Assembly: GCF_000296815.2 (NCBI RefSeq)
Contig: NZ_CAIT01000004.1
Span: 186,001 to 250,000 of the forward strand
Length of the DNA stretch: 64,000 bases
Direction of reading: 5' to 3'
Source of the DNA: Fibrisoma limi BUZ 3
GTDB taxonomy: Bacteria; Bacteroidota; Bacteroidia; Cytophagales; Spirosomataceae
A program made the translations under genes and the position numbers. Below the pieces are notes generated by a model, which worked only from the letters and a program-made list of their open reading frames with translations, was not told the DNA's origin and did no database searches. Of this stretch, positions 25,933 through 34,015 are shown in pieces (the first letter of the stretch is position 1; each line of letters opens with the position of its first letter).

Positions 25933-25967
25933 TTTCGTTATCAATTGCCTAGTAATTTCGTTATCAA
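25933..25967. promoter_or_regulatory. 12-bp direct repeat upstream of the sensor kinase gene
   Basis: TTTCGTTATCAA occurs at 25933-25944 and again at 25956-25967, 23 bp apart, about two helical turns. It lies 60-90 bp before the kinase ATG at 26027, in the gap to the divergent hemA, and has the layout of a tandem regulator-binding site. No experimental basis. Confidence 0.45.
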
Positions 25968-26026
25968 CCGTATAGATTGTCCGTTGAAACAGGCAGGTCG
26001 CCCGATGAAGTGAATAGCAAAGCCTT

Positions 26027-27265
26027 ATGCTTAAGTCATTTGATATATATAATCAGAACAACGTTCTGAAAATCATCGTTGCGCTGAATCTACTGCTGGT
26101 TGGAACGGCGTCATTGCTATACACTAACCGGCTTATTAACCGGCTGGAAGAACGCGAGGAGCGTTACGTCCAACTCTACGCCAAAGCCATATCCTATCTC
26201 GTTGATCCGTCTCATAACAACTCGGGCGATATAACGTTTGTAACGAACGAGATTCTGACGGTTAATCATTCGGTGCCGGCTATCTATGTTGATCCAGAAG
26301 GTAATATCTCTATCTATCGAAATTTTGAACTTCCAGAGGGTACGCCAGAGCAACAACAGCAATTTCTGCGTAGTAAAAAGGCAGAAATGCGGGAAAGCCA
26401 TGTACCGATTGTGGTAGAAGTGGGCGGAGGGCGACGTGGTTTAGTCTACTTCAACAATTCAACGTTGTTACGTCAATTACGATATTTTCCATATGCCCTG
26501 CTGGTCATTCTCGGGGTGCTGGGCGTATTGGCTTATCTGGCCTTCAGTTCGTCGCGGAGGGCTGAGCAGAACCGCGTCTGGGTGGGACTGGCCAAGGAAA
26601 CGGCGCACCAGCTCGGTACGCCCATGTCGTCGCTGATGGCCTGGGTGGAGTACATGCGCTCCGATCCGCAGCAGTACGACGAGAGCATTACTGACGAACT
26701 AGAAAAGGACGTCCGGCGACTGGAAACCATCACGGCTCGTTTCTCCAGCATTGGCTCAATTCCTACGTTGAAGGAAGAAAACCTGAGCGAGGTTGTGTTT
26801 CAGTTTACCGACTACCTGGCCAGACGTATTTCGACCAAGGTTAACATGACCGTGACGAGTCAGTTGCCGGCTGGGCAGATGGTGAAGATTAACAAACTGC
26901 TGTTTGAGTGGGTGATTGAAAACATCTGTAAAAATGCCGTTGATGCGATGGGGGGCGTTGGGGCGTTACGGATCAATATGCTGCTGCTGCCGCACCAGGA
27001 AATTGGCATCGACATCACCGATACGGGTAAGGGGATTTCAAAAGCGAACCTACAGAAAGTGTTCTCGCCAGGCTACAGTACTAAAAAGCGGGGCTGGGGA
27101 CTGGGCCTGACGCTGGCCAAGCGGATCGTGGAGGAATATCACAACGGCAAACTCTTTGTCAAACACTCGGAAGTGGGGAAAGGCACTACGTTCCGGATTG
27201 TATTGAAGACTGAACAAACAACGAAAGCTGTGCAACCACAGCTTTCAACAGTTGAAAAAACGTGA
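26027..27265 (+). CDS. Membrane sensor histidine kinase
   Basis: Kinase of 412 residues with two transmembrane helices (about residues 13-33 and 152-173) enclosing a periplasmic sensor region of about 115 residues. The dimerisation box is VGLAKETAHQLGTPMSSLMAWVEYM with His194 as phospho-acceptor; the ATPase part shows NICKNAVDAMGG, DTGKGISKANL and KKRGWGLGLTLAKRI. This AHQLGTP type of kinase is common in Bacteroidota. No response regulator directly follows; the NtrC-type regulator at 29020 is a candidate partner by proximity only. A perfect 10-bp hairpin (27223-27246) lies within its 3' end. Confidence 0.9.
   Translation: MLKSFDIYNQNNVLKIIVALNLLLVGTASLLYTNRLINRLEEREERYVQLYAKAISYLVDPSHNNSGDITFVTNEILTVNHSVPAIYVDPEGNISIYRNFELPEGTPEQQQQFLRSKKAEMRESHVPIVVEVGGGRRGLVYFNNSTLLRQLRYFPYALLVILGVLGVLAYLAFSSSRRAEQNRVWVGLAKETAHQLGTPMSSLMAWVEYMRSDPQQYDESITDELEKDVRRLETITARFSSIGSIPTLKEENLSEVVFQFTDYLARRISTKVNMTVTSQLPAGQMVKINKLLFEWVIENICKNAVDAMGGVGALRINMLLLPHQEIGIDITDTGKGISKANLQKVFSPGYSTKKRGWGLGLTLAKRIVEEYHNGKLFVKHSEVGKGTTFRIVLKTEQTTKAVQPQLSTVEKT
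27223..27257. terminator. Hairpins within the kinase 3' end, near the convergent lipoprotein stop
   Basis: GAAAGCTGTG (27223-27232) and CACAGCTTTC (27237-27246) pair perfectly around CAAC, and TTTCAAC/GTTGAAA (27243-27257) form a second, overlapping palindrome. On the plus strand GAAAAAACG follows; on the minus strand the stem is followed by GTTGTTTGTT. They may act as a terminator for the minus-strand lipoprotein gene, but they lie within the kinase coding sequence. Confidence 0.35.
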
Positions 27266-27274
27266 AATAACGCG

Positions 27275-27823
27275 CTATTGCTCCAGTAGCGGAACGCTGA
27301 CGGTATCCGTTTCGATTTCGTTGCTGACGTTGAGCGCCCGGTCACGAATCTGTATTCTGAACCGTACAGGGTATTTTCTGGAAGCCGAGGTATAGAAATA
27401 GATTTGTCGGAATTCGAGCGTTCCTTCAATCGGGCCTTTCTGTCCCTCACGGGTCAGTCGGGGAAATACCAGGAAATTGTTTTCAGTTAGCTGGACTTCC
27501 TGTTCCTGACCTCTGACCACCTTGAACGTTCGAATCCGGTAATTGCCCCAGTTACCATTTCGTAGATACCGATTCTGCGTGGCGGTATCAAGCGGAATAT
27601 TATCACCGAGGTCACCATCGCCGTCCTTAAAACCGATGGTGATAATAACCGAGTCACGGGCAGCCTGTCCGATGCCCGTTCCCCCGGGAATGAAAAAAGG
27701 CGGAGTCACTTCCTTATACTCAATCTCAGGGGAGTTTGGAAAGTCCGGCTCGTTGAAGCAGGCCGTCAGCGATAAGGCTAACCCTATTATGAAGAGACCC
27801 TGGTGAATTTGTCGCCGTTGCAT
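27275..27823 (-). CDS. Hypothetical lipoprotein
   Basis: Protein of 182 residues from the ATG at 27823, with lipobox SLTACFN (Cys22). The mature part begins with a Pro-rich stretch (NEPDFPNSPEIEYKEVTPP) and contains SVIITIGFKDGDGDLGDN, an Asp-rich loop of the kind seen in Bacteroidota surface lipoproteins that may bind calcium, and a C-terminal beta domain (YPVRFRIQIRDRALNVS). Convergent with the kinase (9 bp between stops) and divergent from the LuxE-like gene. Function unknown. Confidence 0.75.
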   Translation of the reverse strand: MQRRQIHQGLFIIGLALSLTACFNEPDFPNSPEIEYKEVTPPFFIPGGTGIGQAARDSVIITIGFKDGDGDLGDNIPLDTATQNRYLRNGNWGNYRIRTFKVVRGQEQEVQLTENNFLVFPRLTREGQKGPIEGTLEFRQIYFYTSASRKYPVRFRIQIRDRALNVSNEIETDTVSVPLLEQ

Positions 27824-27862
27824 ACTGTTGTATCGGTAACGCAATAAAAAGCTGTTTTACAA

Positions 27863-28939
27863 TTGTCTGATTCTCGTTTATTCTCCGCCGAAGTGGCTGC
27901 CCAGCGGCAAACGCTTCGAACGCGCATTCTGAACGCTGCCGCAGCCGACTTTGATTCGCTGGCCCTGGCGGTGTTTTACTACCAGGCGGCTCATAATCCG
28001 GTCTATGCTACGTATCTGGGTCACCTGCGCGTTCGGCCTGAGCAGGTTTCGAGGCTGTCGCAGATACCGTTCATGCCGATCGGCTTTTTCAAGCGCCACG
28101 CCGTGCTGACCGGGATCGAAACGCCACCCGATACGGCCGTCACCTTCGCCAGCAGTGGCACAACCGGCTCGCAGACCAGCCGGCACTACGTGCCTGATGC
28201 TGCTTTGTACGATGCCATCAGCACCCGAATCTTTGAGCAAACATACGGTCCGCTCACCGACTTTCACATACTGGCTCTGCTGCCGTCTTACCTTGAACGA
28301 AATAACTCGTCGCTGGTGTATATGGTTCAGCAATTTATGGCCAAAACGGGTTCCAGCCAATCGGGATTTTACCTCCATAACGTGGAGGAGTTAACCGAGC
28401 GGTTGCACCAACTGCGGACTGCGCCTGATAGACGGAAGGTGCTGCTCATCGGTGTTACGTTTGCCTTGCTCGATTGGGCCGAATCGAATGCCGACGTATC
28501 ATTGCCTGCTGATTTAATCGAAAAATTGGTGGTGATGGAAACGGGTGGTATGAAAGGACGCCGACAGGAACTCCTCCGCGAGGAAGTGCATCAGATGTTG
28601 ACCAGTCGGCTGGGCGTTCCGGCTATCCACTCCGAATACGGTATGACTGAACTGTTGTCGCAGGCGTATTCAAAAGGGGAGGGAGTATTCGAACCAAGTG
28701 CTACGTTGCGGGTGTTCCTGCGCGACATCAACGATCCATTCCACCTGTTTGCGCCCGGTCAGGCGGTTCGACAAACCCAGACGGGCGGCATCAACGTAAT
28801 CGATCTGGCTAATTTGGACTCCTGCTCGTTCATCGAAACGCAGGACCTGGGCCAGTACGTTGGCACTGAAGGCGCGTTTCGCGTGATCGGCCGCTTCGAC
28901 AACTCCGACATCCGGGGATGTAATTTGATGGTGGTATAA
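27863..28939 (+). CDS. LuxE-like acyl-protein synthetase / adenylate-forming enzyme
   Basis: Cytoplasmic protein of 358 residues starting at a TTG. Motifs of the LuxE superfamily are visible: IPFMPIGFFKRHAVLTG, the ATP-binding loop TFASSGTTGSQTSRHYV, METGGMKGRRQELLREEV and HSEYGMTELLSQAYS, ending with FRVIGRFDNSDIRGCNLM. LuxE activates fatty acids in luminous bacteria, but no luxCDAB genes are present, so bioluminescence is not implied. Bacteroidota homologues are thought to activate an unidentified acyl substrate for cell-envelope or natural-product use. Confidence 0.83.
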   Translation: MSDSRLFSAEVAAQRQTLRTRILNAAAADFDSLALAVFYYQAAHNPVYATYLGHLRVRPEQVSRLSQIPFMPIGFFKRHAVLTGIETPPDTAVTFASSGTTGSQTSRHYVPDAALYDAISTRIFEQTYGPLTDFHILALLPSYLERNNSSLVYMVQQFMAKTGSSQSGFYLHNVEELTERLHQLRTAPDRRKVLLIGVTFALLDWAESNADVSLPADLIEKLVVMETGGMKGRRQELLREEVHQMLTSRLGVPAIHSEYGMTELLSQAYSKGEGVFEPSATLRVFLRDINDPFHLFAPGQAVRQTQTGGINVIDLANLDSCSFIETQDLGQYVGTEGAFRVIGRFDNSDIRGCNLMVV

Positions 28940-29022
28940 AAGGGGGGAGGAAAGGAGGAGAAAAGGGAGGAGAGGAGGAAGGGGCCCTTGAATTCCTTTC
29001 CTCCCTTTTCTCCCCTTATTTA
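28938..29022. repeat. Long intergenic palindrome between convergent genes (GGAGAAAAGGGAGG words)
   Basis: The left arm repeats GGAGGAAAGGAGGAG, AAAAGGGAGGAG and AGGAGGAAGGGG; the right arm CCTTTCCTCCCTTTTCTCCCC is its near reverse complement, meeting at a GGGCCC-centred core. The element covers the complete gap and includes the stop codon regions of both convergent genes. It uses nearly the same vocabulary as the element at 9764-9849, also between convergent genes. Confidence 0.8.
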
Positions 29023-30171
29023 AGCATACAACTTCACATCATCGAGGGTGATGATGTCGCCACACATGATTACCAGGCGTTCGACGACGTTGCGTAGCTC
29101 GCGGACGTTACCAGTCCAGGGGAGCGATTGCAGGTACGCCATACCAGCGGGGTCAATGTCTTTGGCCGGAGAGCCGTATTCGTTCGCAATGTCCTGCAGG
29201 AATTTGTCGGCCAGCAGCGGAATATCGGAGCGACGCTCAGCCAGGGGCGGCACGTGGATCGGAATGACACTCAGGCGGTGGAACAAGTCTTCGCGGAAGT
29301 TACCGTTGGCAATCTCCTGACGCAGGTCTTTGTTGGTAGCCGCAATCACCCGAACGTTAACCTTAATTTCCTTGTCGCCCCCGACGCGTGTAATCTTGCT
29401 TTCCTGCAACGCCCGCAACACCTTGGCCTGCGCCGACAGGCTCATGTCGCCGATCTCGTCGAGGAACAGTGTACCGCCATCAGCCTGCTCGAATTTGCCC
29501 ACTCGCCGGGCGTGGGCACCCGTAAAGGCACCTTTTTCGTGACCAAACAGTTCGCTCTCGATTAACTCGCCGGGAATGGCCGCGCAGTTTACTTCGACCA
29601 GCGGCATGGTGGCCCGGTTGCCTTTTTCGTGGATCTGCTTGGCAACCATCTCTTTACCGGAGCCATTCGGCCCGGTGATCAGCACCCGGGCTTCGGTAGC
29701 CGCTACCCGGTTGATGGTTTCCTTGACCTTTCGGATTGGCTCAGAATCGCCAACGATCTCGTTGAGCTTGTAGATGCGCCGTTTCAGGGTTTTTGTCTCC
29801 TGCACCAGTTTCGACCGTTCAATGGCGTTGCGGACCGTAACGAGCAGGCGGTTCAGATCGGGTGGCTTGGTGATAAAATCGAAGGCACCCCGTTTGGTAG
29901 CTTCAACGGCATTCTCCACATTACCGAAGGCCGAGATCATCACAAACTGAGTTCCTTTTTCAGCCTGACTGGATTTAAGCAGCAATTCGAGGCCATCCAT
30001 TTTGGGCATTTTGATGTCGCAGAGCGCAACATCGTAGCTGGATTTAAGAATCATGTCCAGGCCTTCTTCGCCATCTTTAGCTTCGTCGACTTCGTAGCCT
30101 TCATATTCTAAAATGTCACGGAGGGCAGCCCGGATACTCTTTTCGTCGTCAACGATTATTAATCTGGCCAT
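29020..30171 (-). CDS. NtrC-type sigma-54 activator lacking the DNA-binding domain
   Basis: Response regulator of 383 residues. The receiver domain carries Asp8-Asp9 and phospho-acceptor Asp52 (VALCDIKMPKMDG). The AAA+ domain shows a Walker A GPNGSGKEM, the sigma-54 contact loop ELFGHEKGAFTGAHARR, Walker B GGTLFLDEIGDM, and the R-finger region ENLFHRL-like FREDLFHRLSVIPIHVPPL, ending in WTGNVRELRNVVERL. It stops at DDVKLYA, about 60-80 residues short of typical family members, so the Fis-type HTH is absent. No frame continuing the HTH was found downstream. It could activate sigma-54 promoters from solution. Confidence 0.92.
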   Translation of the reverse strand: MARLIIVDDEKSIRAALRDILEYEGYEVDEAKDGEEGLDMILKSSYDVALCDIKMPKMDGLELLLKSSQAEKGTQFVMISAFGNVENAVEATKRGAFDFITKPPDLNRLLVTVRNAIERSKLVQETKTLKRRIYKLNEIVGDSEPIRKVKETINRVAATEARVLITGPNGSGKEMVAKQIHEKGNRATMPLVEVNCAAIPGELIESELFGHEKGAFTGAHARRVGKFEQADGGTLFLDEIGDMSLSAQAKVLRALQESKITRVGGDKEIKVNVRVIAATNKDLRQEIANGNFREDLFHRLSVIPIHVPPLAERRSDIPLLADKFLQDIANEYGSPAKDIDPAGMAYLQSLPWTGNVRELRNVVERLVIMCGDIITLDDVKLYA

Positions 30172-30690
30172 AAATACAAATGGTGGCGCGGTTATGAATT
30201 CTGAAGATTGCGGTGGAAAGTAAACGGATAGGTTCTGTCAACACAAGCACAATTTAAATTTTTATTCGCAACTTATTAATAAATGAGCCGATGATACAAC
30301 TGCGCAATAAGAATTCACATACCATAACATTGAGTTGTCGGGCTCCTGGTGAGTAATAGTTGGCTGTTACCCAGACGAGTTAAAATCTAACAAATTTATT
30401 TAAAAATTTAAGTCTAAATTGTAATAAAGCAAAGATTTGTGATACTATTTTAAGTGAAAGAGATACATTTAGCAGTATACAATATCCGTAAAAATAACTA
30501 CAAATTTGGCATAGTCTGAAATCATATAGGCTTGATATTCAGTAGTATTTATAAAATTTCTTATAAACCATCCTGTAAAAGATTTAACAATTTTGATGTG
30601 TTTTTACAGTAAAATTTAAGTAGGTTTGGTTTCTGGTAAAAAAAGCAGATAAAATTGCCTTATTTGATTAATTCTTCATGTTCCAAACCC
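30172..30690. other. AT-rich intergenic region upstream of susC
   Basis: This 519-bp gap between the divergent NtrC-type gene and susC has no supported gene. It is strongly AT-rich, especially 30380-30650. A TAGGTTTG at 30621-30628 matches the -7 consensus TAnnTTTG 62 bp before the susC ATG, but no TTTG stands at the expected distance (a TTTTG lies at 30591-30595, 25 bp away). Confidence 0.5.
30621..30628 (+). promoter_or_regulatory. Candidate -7 element for susC
   Basis: TAGGTTTG fits TAnnTTTG exactly. The nearest TTTG-type -33 element is 25 bp upstream instead of about 18, so the call is tentative. Confidence 0.35.
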
Positions 30691-33600
30691 ATGATACAAC
30701 TCTACTTTATTTCAAAACGAGGCTCTATACTACCCCTGTTGCTCTGGGCGGTATTGGGGTTAGCGGTAACGAGCTATGCTCAGGACCGGCGGGTGACCGG
30801 ACGCGTTGTGTCTGGTTCCGATCAGCAGGCAATTCCGGGTGTTAACATCCTGCTAAAAAACACCCAAACCGGTACGACTACCGATGCCAACGGTAATTTT
30901 ACCCTGAATGTCCCGGCAAATGCTACCTTAATCTTCAGCGCCATTGGTTTCGTTGGGCAGGAGGTGGAAGTGGGTAACCGTGCCAATCTTACCGTAACCT
31001 TACAACAATCTGAACAAGCCCTGAACGAAGTCGTCGTGACGGCTCTGGGTATCAAGAAAGAAGCCAAAACCCTGGGGTATGCCACGGCCACGGTCAACCC
31101 CGAACAGATCACCACCAACCGGACGGTGAACTTCGTGAATGCCCTGCAGGGGAAGATCGCGGGGGTAAACATCTCCAGCCTGGGTACAGGAGCCGCTGGT
31201 ACGAGTAAAATCCGGATTCGGGGGCAATCGTCGTTCTCGGGGCAAAACAACCCGCTCATTGTCGTGAATGGAGTGCCCATCGACAATACCAACTTCGGCC
31301 AGAACAACGGTAATACCGGGGGCGATAACTCCATCGGTAACCGCGACCGAAACTACTCGGACGGGGGCGATGGTCTGTCGTCGATCAACCCGGATGATAT
31401 TGAGCAAATGACCGTTCTGAAGGGCGGTACGGCCGCGGCTCTGTACGGATCACGCGCGAAAGATGGTGCTATCCTGATTACGACGCGGACCAGGGCGGCC
31501 GGTCAGGGTATTGGCGTGATCTACAATACGAACTTCACGACCGATCAGCCGCTGGATTTCACCGACTTTCAGTACGAGTACGGCCAGGGGGAATACGGCG
31601 TTCGGCCTACCGCGCCCAACCCGACCTCGGGCGTATGGAGCTTTGGGGAGCGATTTGCCGGGCAGACGCAGGTACTCTTCGATGGCGTAACGGTGCCGTA
31701 TCAGCCCGTTTACGACCGGATTCGTAAATTCTACCGTACCGGTTCAACCTGGACGAACTCCGTAGCGGTTTCGTCGGGTAACGAAAAAGGTGGTTTTAAC
31801 CTATCGGTGTCCAATACGGATAATAAAGGCATTACCCGTAACAACACCTACAACCGGAAAACGATTAACTTGGGTTTCAGCTACAACCTGTCGCCGAAAC
31901 TGAACGTAACGGGGTCTATGAACTATTCGAACGAGTACAACAAAAACCCGCCCCAGATCGCTCAGCAGGACAATAGTACGCCCACGGTCGTTTACACGCT
32001 GGCGAACTCTATGCCGCTCGATTTGCTGGAAGCCAAGCAGATCAATCCCGCTACGGGCAACGAGTTTGTGTACTCGCGTTTCATGAACCGTACGAACCCG
32101 TATTTCGTCCTGAACAACAAGTTTGAGAACATCCGCCGGGACCGCCTGTTCGGTAACCTGACGGCTCGTTATAATTTCACCGACTGGTTGTATCTGCAAG
32201 GACGCGTCGGTCAGGACTTCTGGGCGCGTGATCAGGACTACAACTTCCCAACCGGTCAGGCGTCGCTGGCGGCAGCACCGGCCGGGTTTGTCAACGGGGC
32301 TTACGTACAGGAGGCTCGCCGGTTCCGGGAGATCAACGCCGACTTCCTGATTGGAGCCAACCGACAGTTCGGTAAATTCGGTGTCAACATCAACGCCGGG
32401 GGTAACCAACTCTATCGGCGGAGCGACCTGAACAGTGTGCAGGTGACGGACTTCATCGTGCGCGGGCTGTACGTACCCCAGAACGGTCGGGTAAAAGACC
32501 CCACTTTCGGCCTGAGCGAACGGAAAGTAAATTCGCTGTATGCAGCCGCCGAATTTTCGTACAACGACTACCTGTACATCAACGCCACGGCTCGTAACGA
32601 CTGGTTCTCTACCCTCGCGCCGGGTAACCGTAGCATCCTGTACCCCTCAGTCACGGGTAGCTTTGTGTTCTCGCAGGCGTTCAACACCCTGCCGGCCTGG
32701 GTAAACTTTGGTAAGATTCGGGCGGCTTATGCGGAAGTTGGTAGCGATGGCGACGTAGCGCCGTACTCGAACAACCTGTTCTACGGCGTGGCGGCAAACC
32801 TGTTCCCGAACCCCGCCGGTCAGGGACAACCCGTTGGTTTTATCACGTCGAATACCGTGCCGAGTGCTACGCTGAAACCGAGCCGTACGGCCGAAGCGGA
32901 AGTAGGTCTGGAGTTGAAGCTGTTCAATAACCGGTTCGGTATTGACCTGACGTACTACAACAAGATTACGAGCGACCAGATCGTAGCAGCCCAGTCGTCG
33001 GACGCGTCGGGCTATACGAATACGCTGATCAACAGTGGTCAGAGCCGTAACCGGGGCGTTGAATTGTTGCTGAGCTTCGCGCCGGTCCGGACCAAAGACT
33101 TCTCCTGGGACGTAACGTTCAACGGTTCCTACAATGAAACCAAACTGTTGAAGCTGCTGACCGATGATGACGGTTCGCCGGCGAAAGACTATAACAAAGA
33201 CGGCCAGCCGGAACAGATCATCGTTGGTAACGGGGTCTTCATCGGCGATCTGCGGCAGGTGGTAGGTAAGCCGCTGGGTCAGTTGTATAGCTTCGGATAC
33301 GCCCGTGTACAAAATACCAATCCTCAAGCTCCTTACTATGACGCTTCCGGTAGATTGGTTGGCCAGATCGTGCATGGTAACGACGGCCTGCCTAACCGTA
33401 CGGCAACGCCGATTTCGTTTGGATCGGCCCTGCCAAAATACGTGGGTGGTATCACCAATAGCTTTAACTACCGTGGTATCGCTTTGTCGTTCCTGATCGA
33501 TTTCAAGCTGGGTGGTAAGATGCTGTCGGGTACGAACCTCAACCTGTTCCGCCACGGTCTTCAGAAGGAAACGCTGGTTGGGCGGGGCGATCCCGACAAC

Positions 33601-33963
33601 CGAATGGTGGGTGTTGGCGTAAATGAGCGGTTAGAACCCAACGCGGTTCGGGCTACCGTGCAGGACTACTACTCGGTTGGTCGTTCAAAAAGCCTGGGTG
33701 AGCAGGTGGTGTATGATGCCGGTTTCTGGAAGCTCCGTCAGGTTACACTTGGCTATGACTTTACCAAGTTCCTGCCCAAATCGCTGTTCATCAAAGGTGT
33801 ACGGCTGAACGCTGTGGCTAATAACGTAGCGATTCTGAAGAAATGGGTGCCAAATATCGATCCTGAGTCATTCGGCTTCAGTTCCGACAACCTCGTTGGT
33901 CTGGAGTCGACCGGCCTGCCGACCACCCGTAGCATTGGTTTCAACCTGAACGTACGATTCTAA
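30691..33963 (+). CDS. SusC/RagA-type TonB-dependent outer-membrane transporter
   Basis: Large outer-membrane protein of 1090 residues from the ATG at 30691. A signal peptide (LPLLLWAVLGLAVTSYAQ) is followed by a carboxypeptidase-like regulatory domain (VTGRVVSGSDQQAIPGVNI), the SusC box region NEVVVTALGIKKEAKTLG, the plug (INPDDIEQMTVLKGGTAAALYGSRAKDGAILITT) and a 22-strand-type barrel ending in GFNLNVRF. SusC proteins import large substrates with a SusD lid, here encoded 52 bp downstream. The substrate is unknown; no glycoside hydrolase, sigma or anti-sigma gene adjoins. Confidence 0.95.
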   Translation: MIQLYFISKRGSILPLLLWAVLGLAVTSYAQDRRVTGRVVSGSDQQAIPGVNILLKNTQTGTTTDANGNFTLNVPANATLIFSAIGFVGQEVEVGNRANLTVTLQQSEQALNEVVVTALGIKKEAKTLGYATATVNPEQITTNRTVNFVNALQGKIAGVNISSLGTGAAGTSKIRIRGQSSFSGQNNPLIVVNGVPIDNTNFGQNNGNTGGDNSIGNRDRNYSDGGDGLSSINPDDIEQMTVLKGGTAAALYGSRAKDGAILITTRTRAAGQGIGVIYNTNFTTDQPLDFTDFQYEYGQGEYGVRPTAPNPTSGVWSFGERFAGQTQVLFDGVTVPYQPVYDRIRKFYRTGSTWTNSVAVSSGNEKGGFNLSVSNTDNKGITRNNTYNRKTINLGFSYNLSPKLNVTGSMNYSNEYNKNPPQIAQQDNSTPTVVYTLANSMPLDLLEAKQINPATGNEFVYSRFMNRTNPYFVLNNKFENIRRDRLFGNLTARYNFTDWLYLQGRVGQDFWARDQDYNFPTGQASLAAAPAGFVNGAYVQEARRFREINADFLIGANRQFGKFGVNINAGGNQLYRRSDLNSVQVTDFIVRGLYVPQNGRVKDPTFGLSERKVNSLYAAAEFSYNDYLYINATARNDWFSTLAPGNRSILYPSVTGSFVFSQAFNTLPAWVNFGKIRAAYAEVGSDGDVAPYSNNLFYGVAANLFPNPAGQGQPVGFITSNTVPSATLKPSRTAEAEVGLELKLFNNRFGIDLTYYNKITSDQIVAAQSSDASGYTNTLINSGQSRNRGVELLLSFAPVRTKDFSWDVTFNGSYNETKLLKLLTDDDGSPAKDYNKDGQPEQIIVGNGVFIGDLRQVVGKPLGQLYSFGYARVQNTNPQAPYYDASGRLVGQIVHGNDGLPNRTATPISFGSALPKYVGGITNSFNYRGIALSFLIDFKLGGKMLSGTNLNLFRHGLQKETLVGRGDPDNRMVGVGVNERLEPNAVRATVQDYYSVGRSKSLGEQVVYDAGFWKLRQVTLGYDFTKFLPKSLFIKGVRLNAVANNVAILKKWVPNIDPESFGFSSDNLVGLESTGLPTTRSIGFNLNVRF

Positions 33964-34015
33964 ATAAACCTGTTGTCCAATAGCCGCAACCTGGTGGTTA
34001 AACGAACTATAGTTT

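Noticed and set aside
27863-28939. Evidence for bioluminescence
   Set aside because: LuxE-type enzyme alone is not enough; no luciferase or reductase genes in the window.
28940-29020. Frameshifted remnant of the missing HTH of the NtrC-type regulator
   Set aside because: The sequence after the stop is the purine palindrome and then the convergent LuxE-like gene; no Fis-like helix pattern in any frame.
32647-33555. 302-codon open frame on the minus strand
   Set aside because: Antisense to susC; composition rich in Arg, Val and Gln as expected for a shadow frame.
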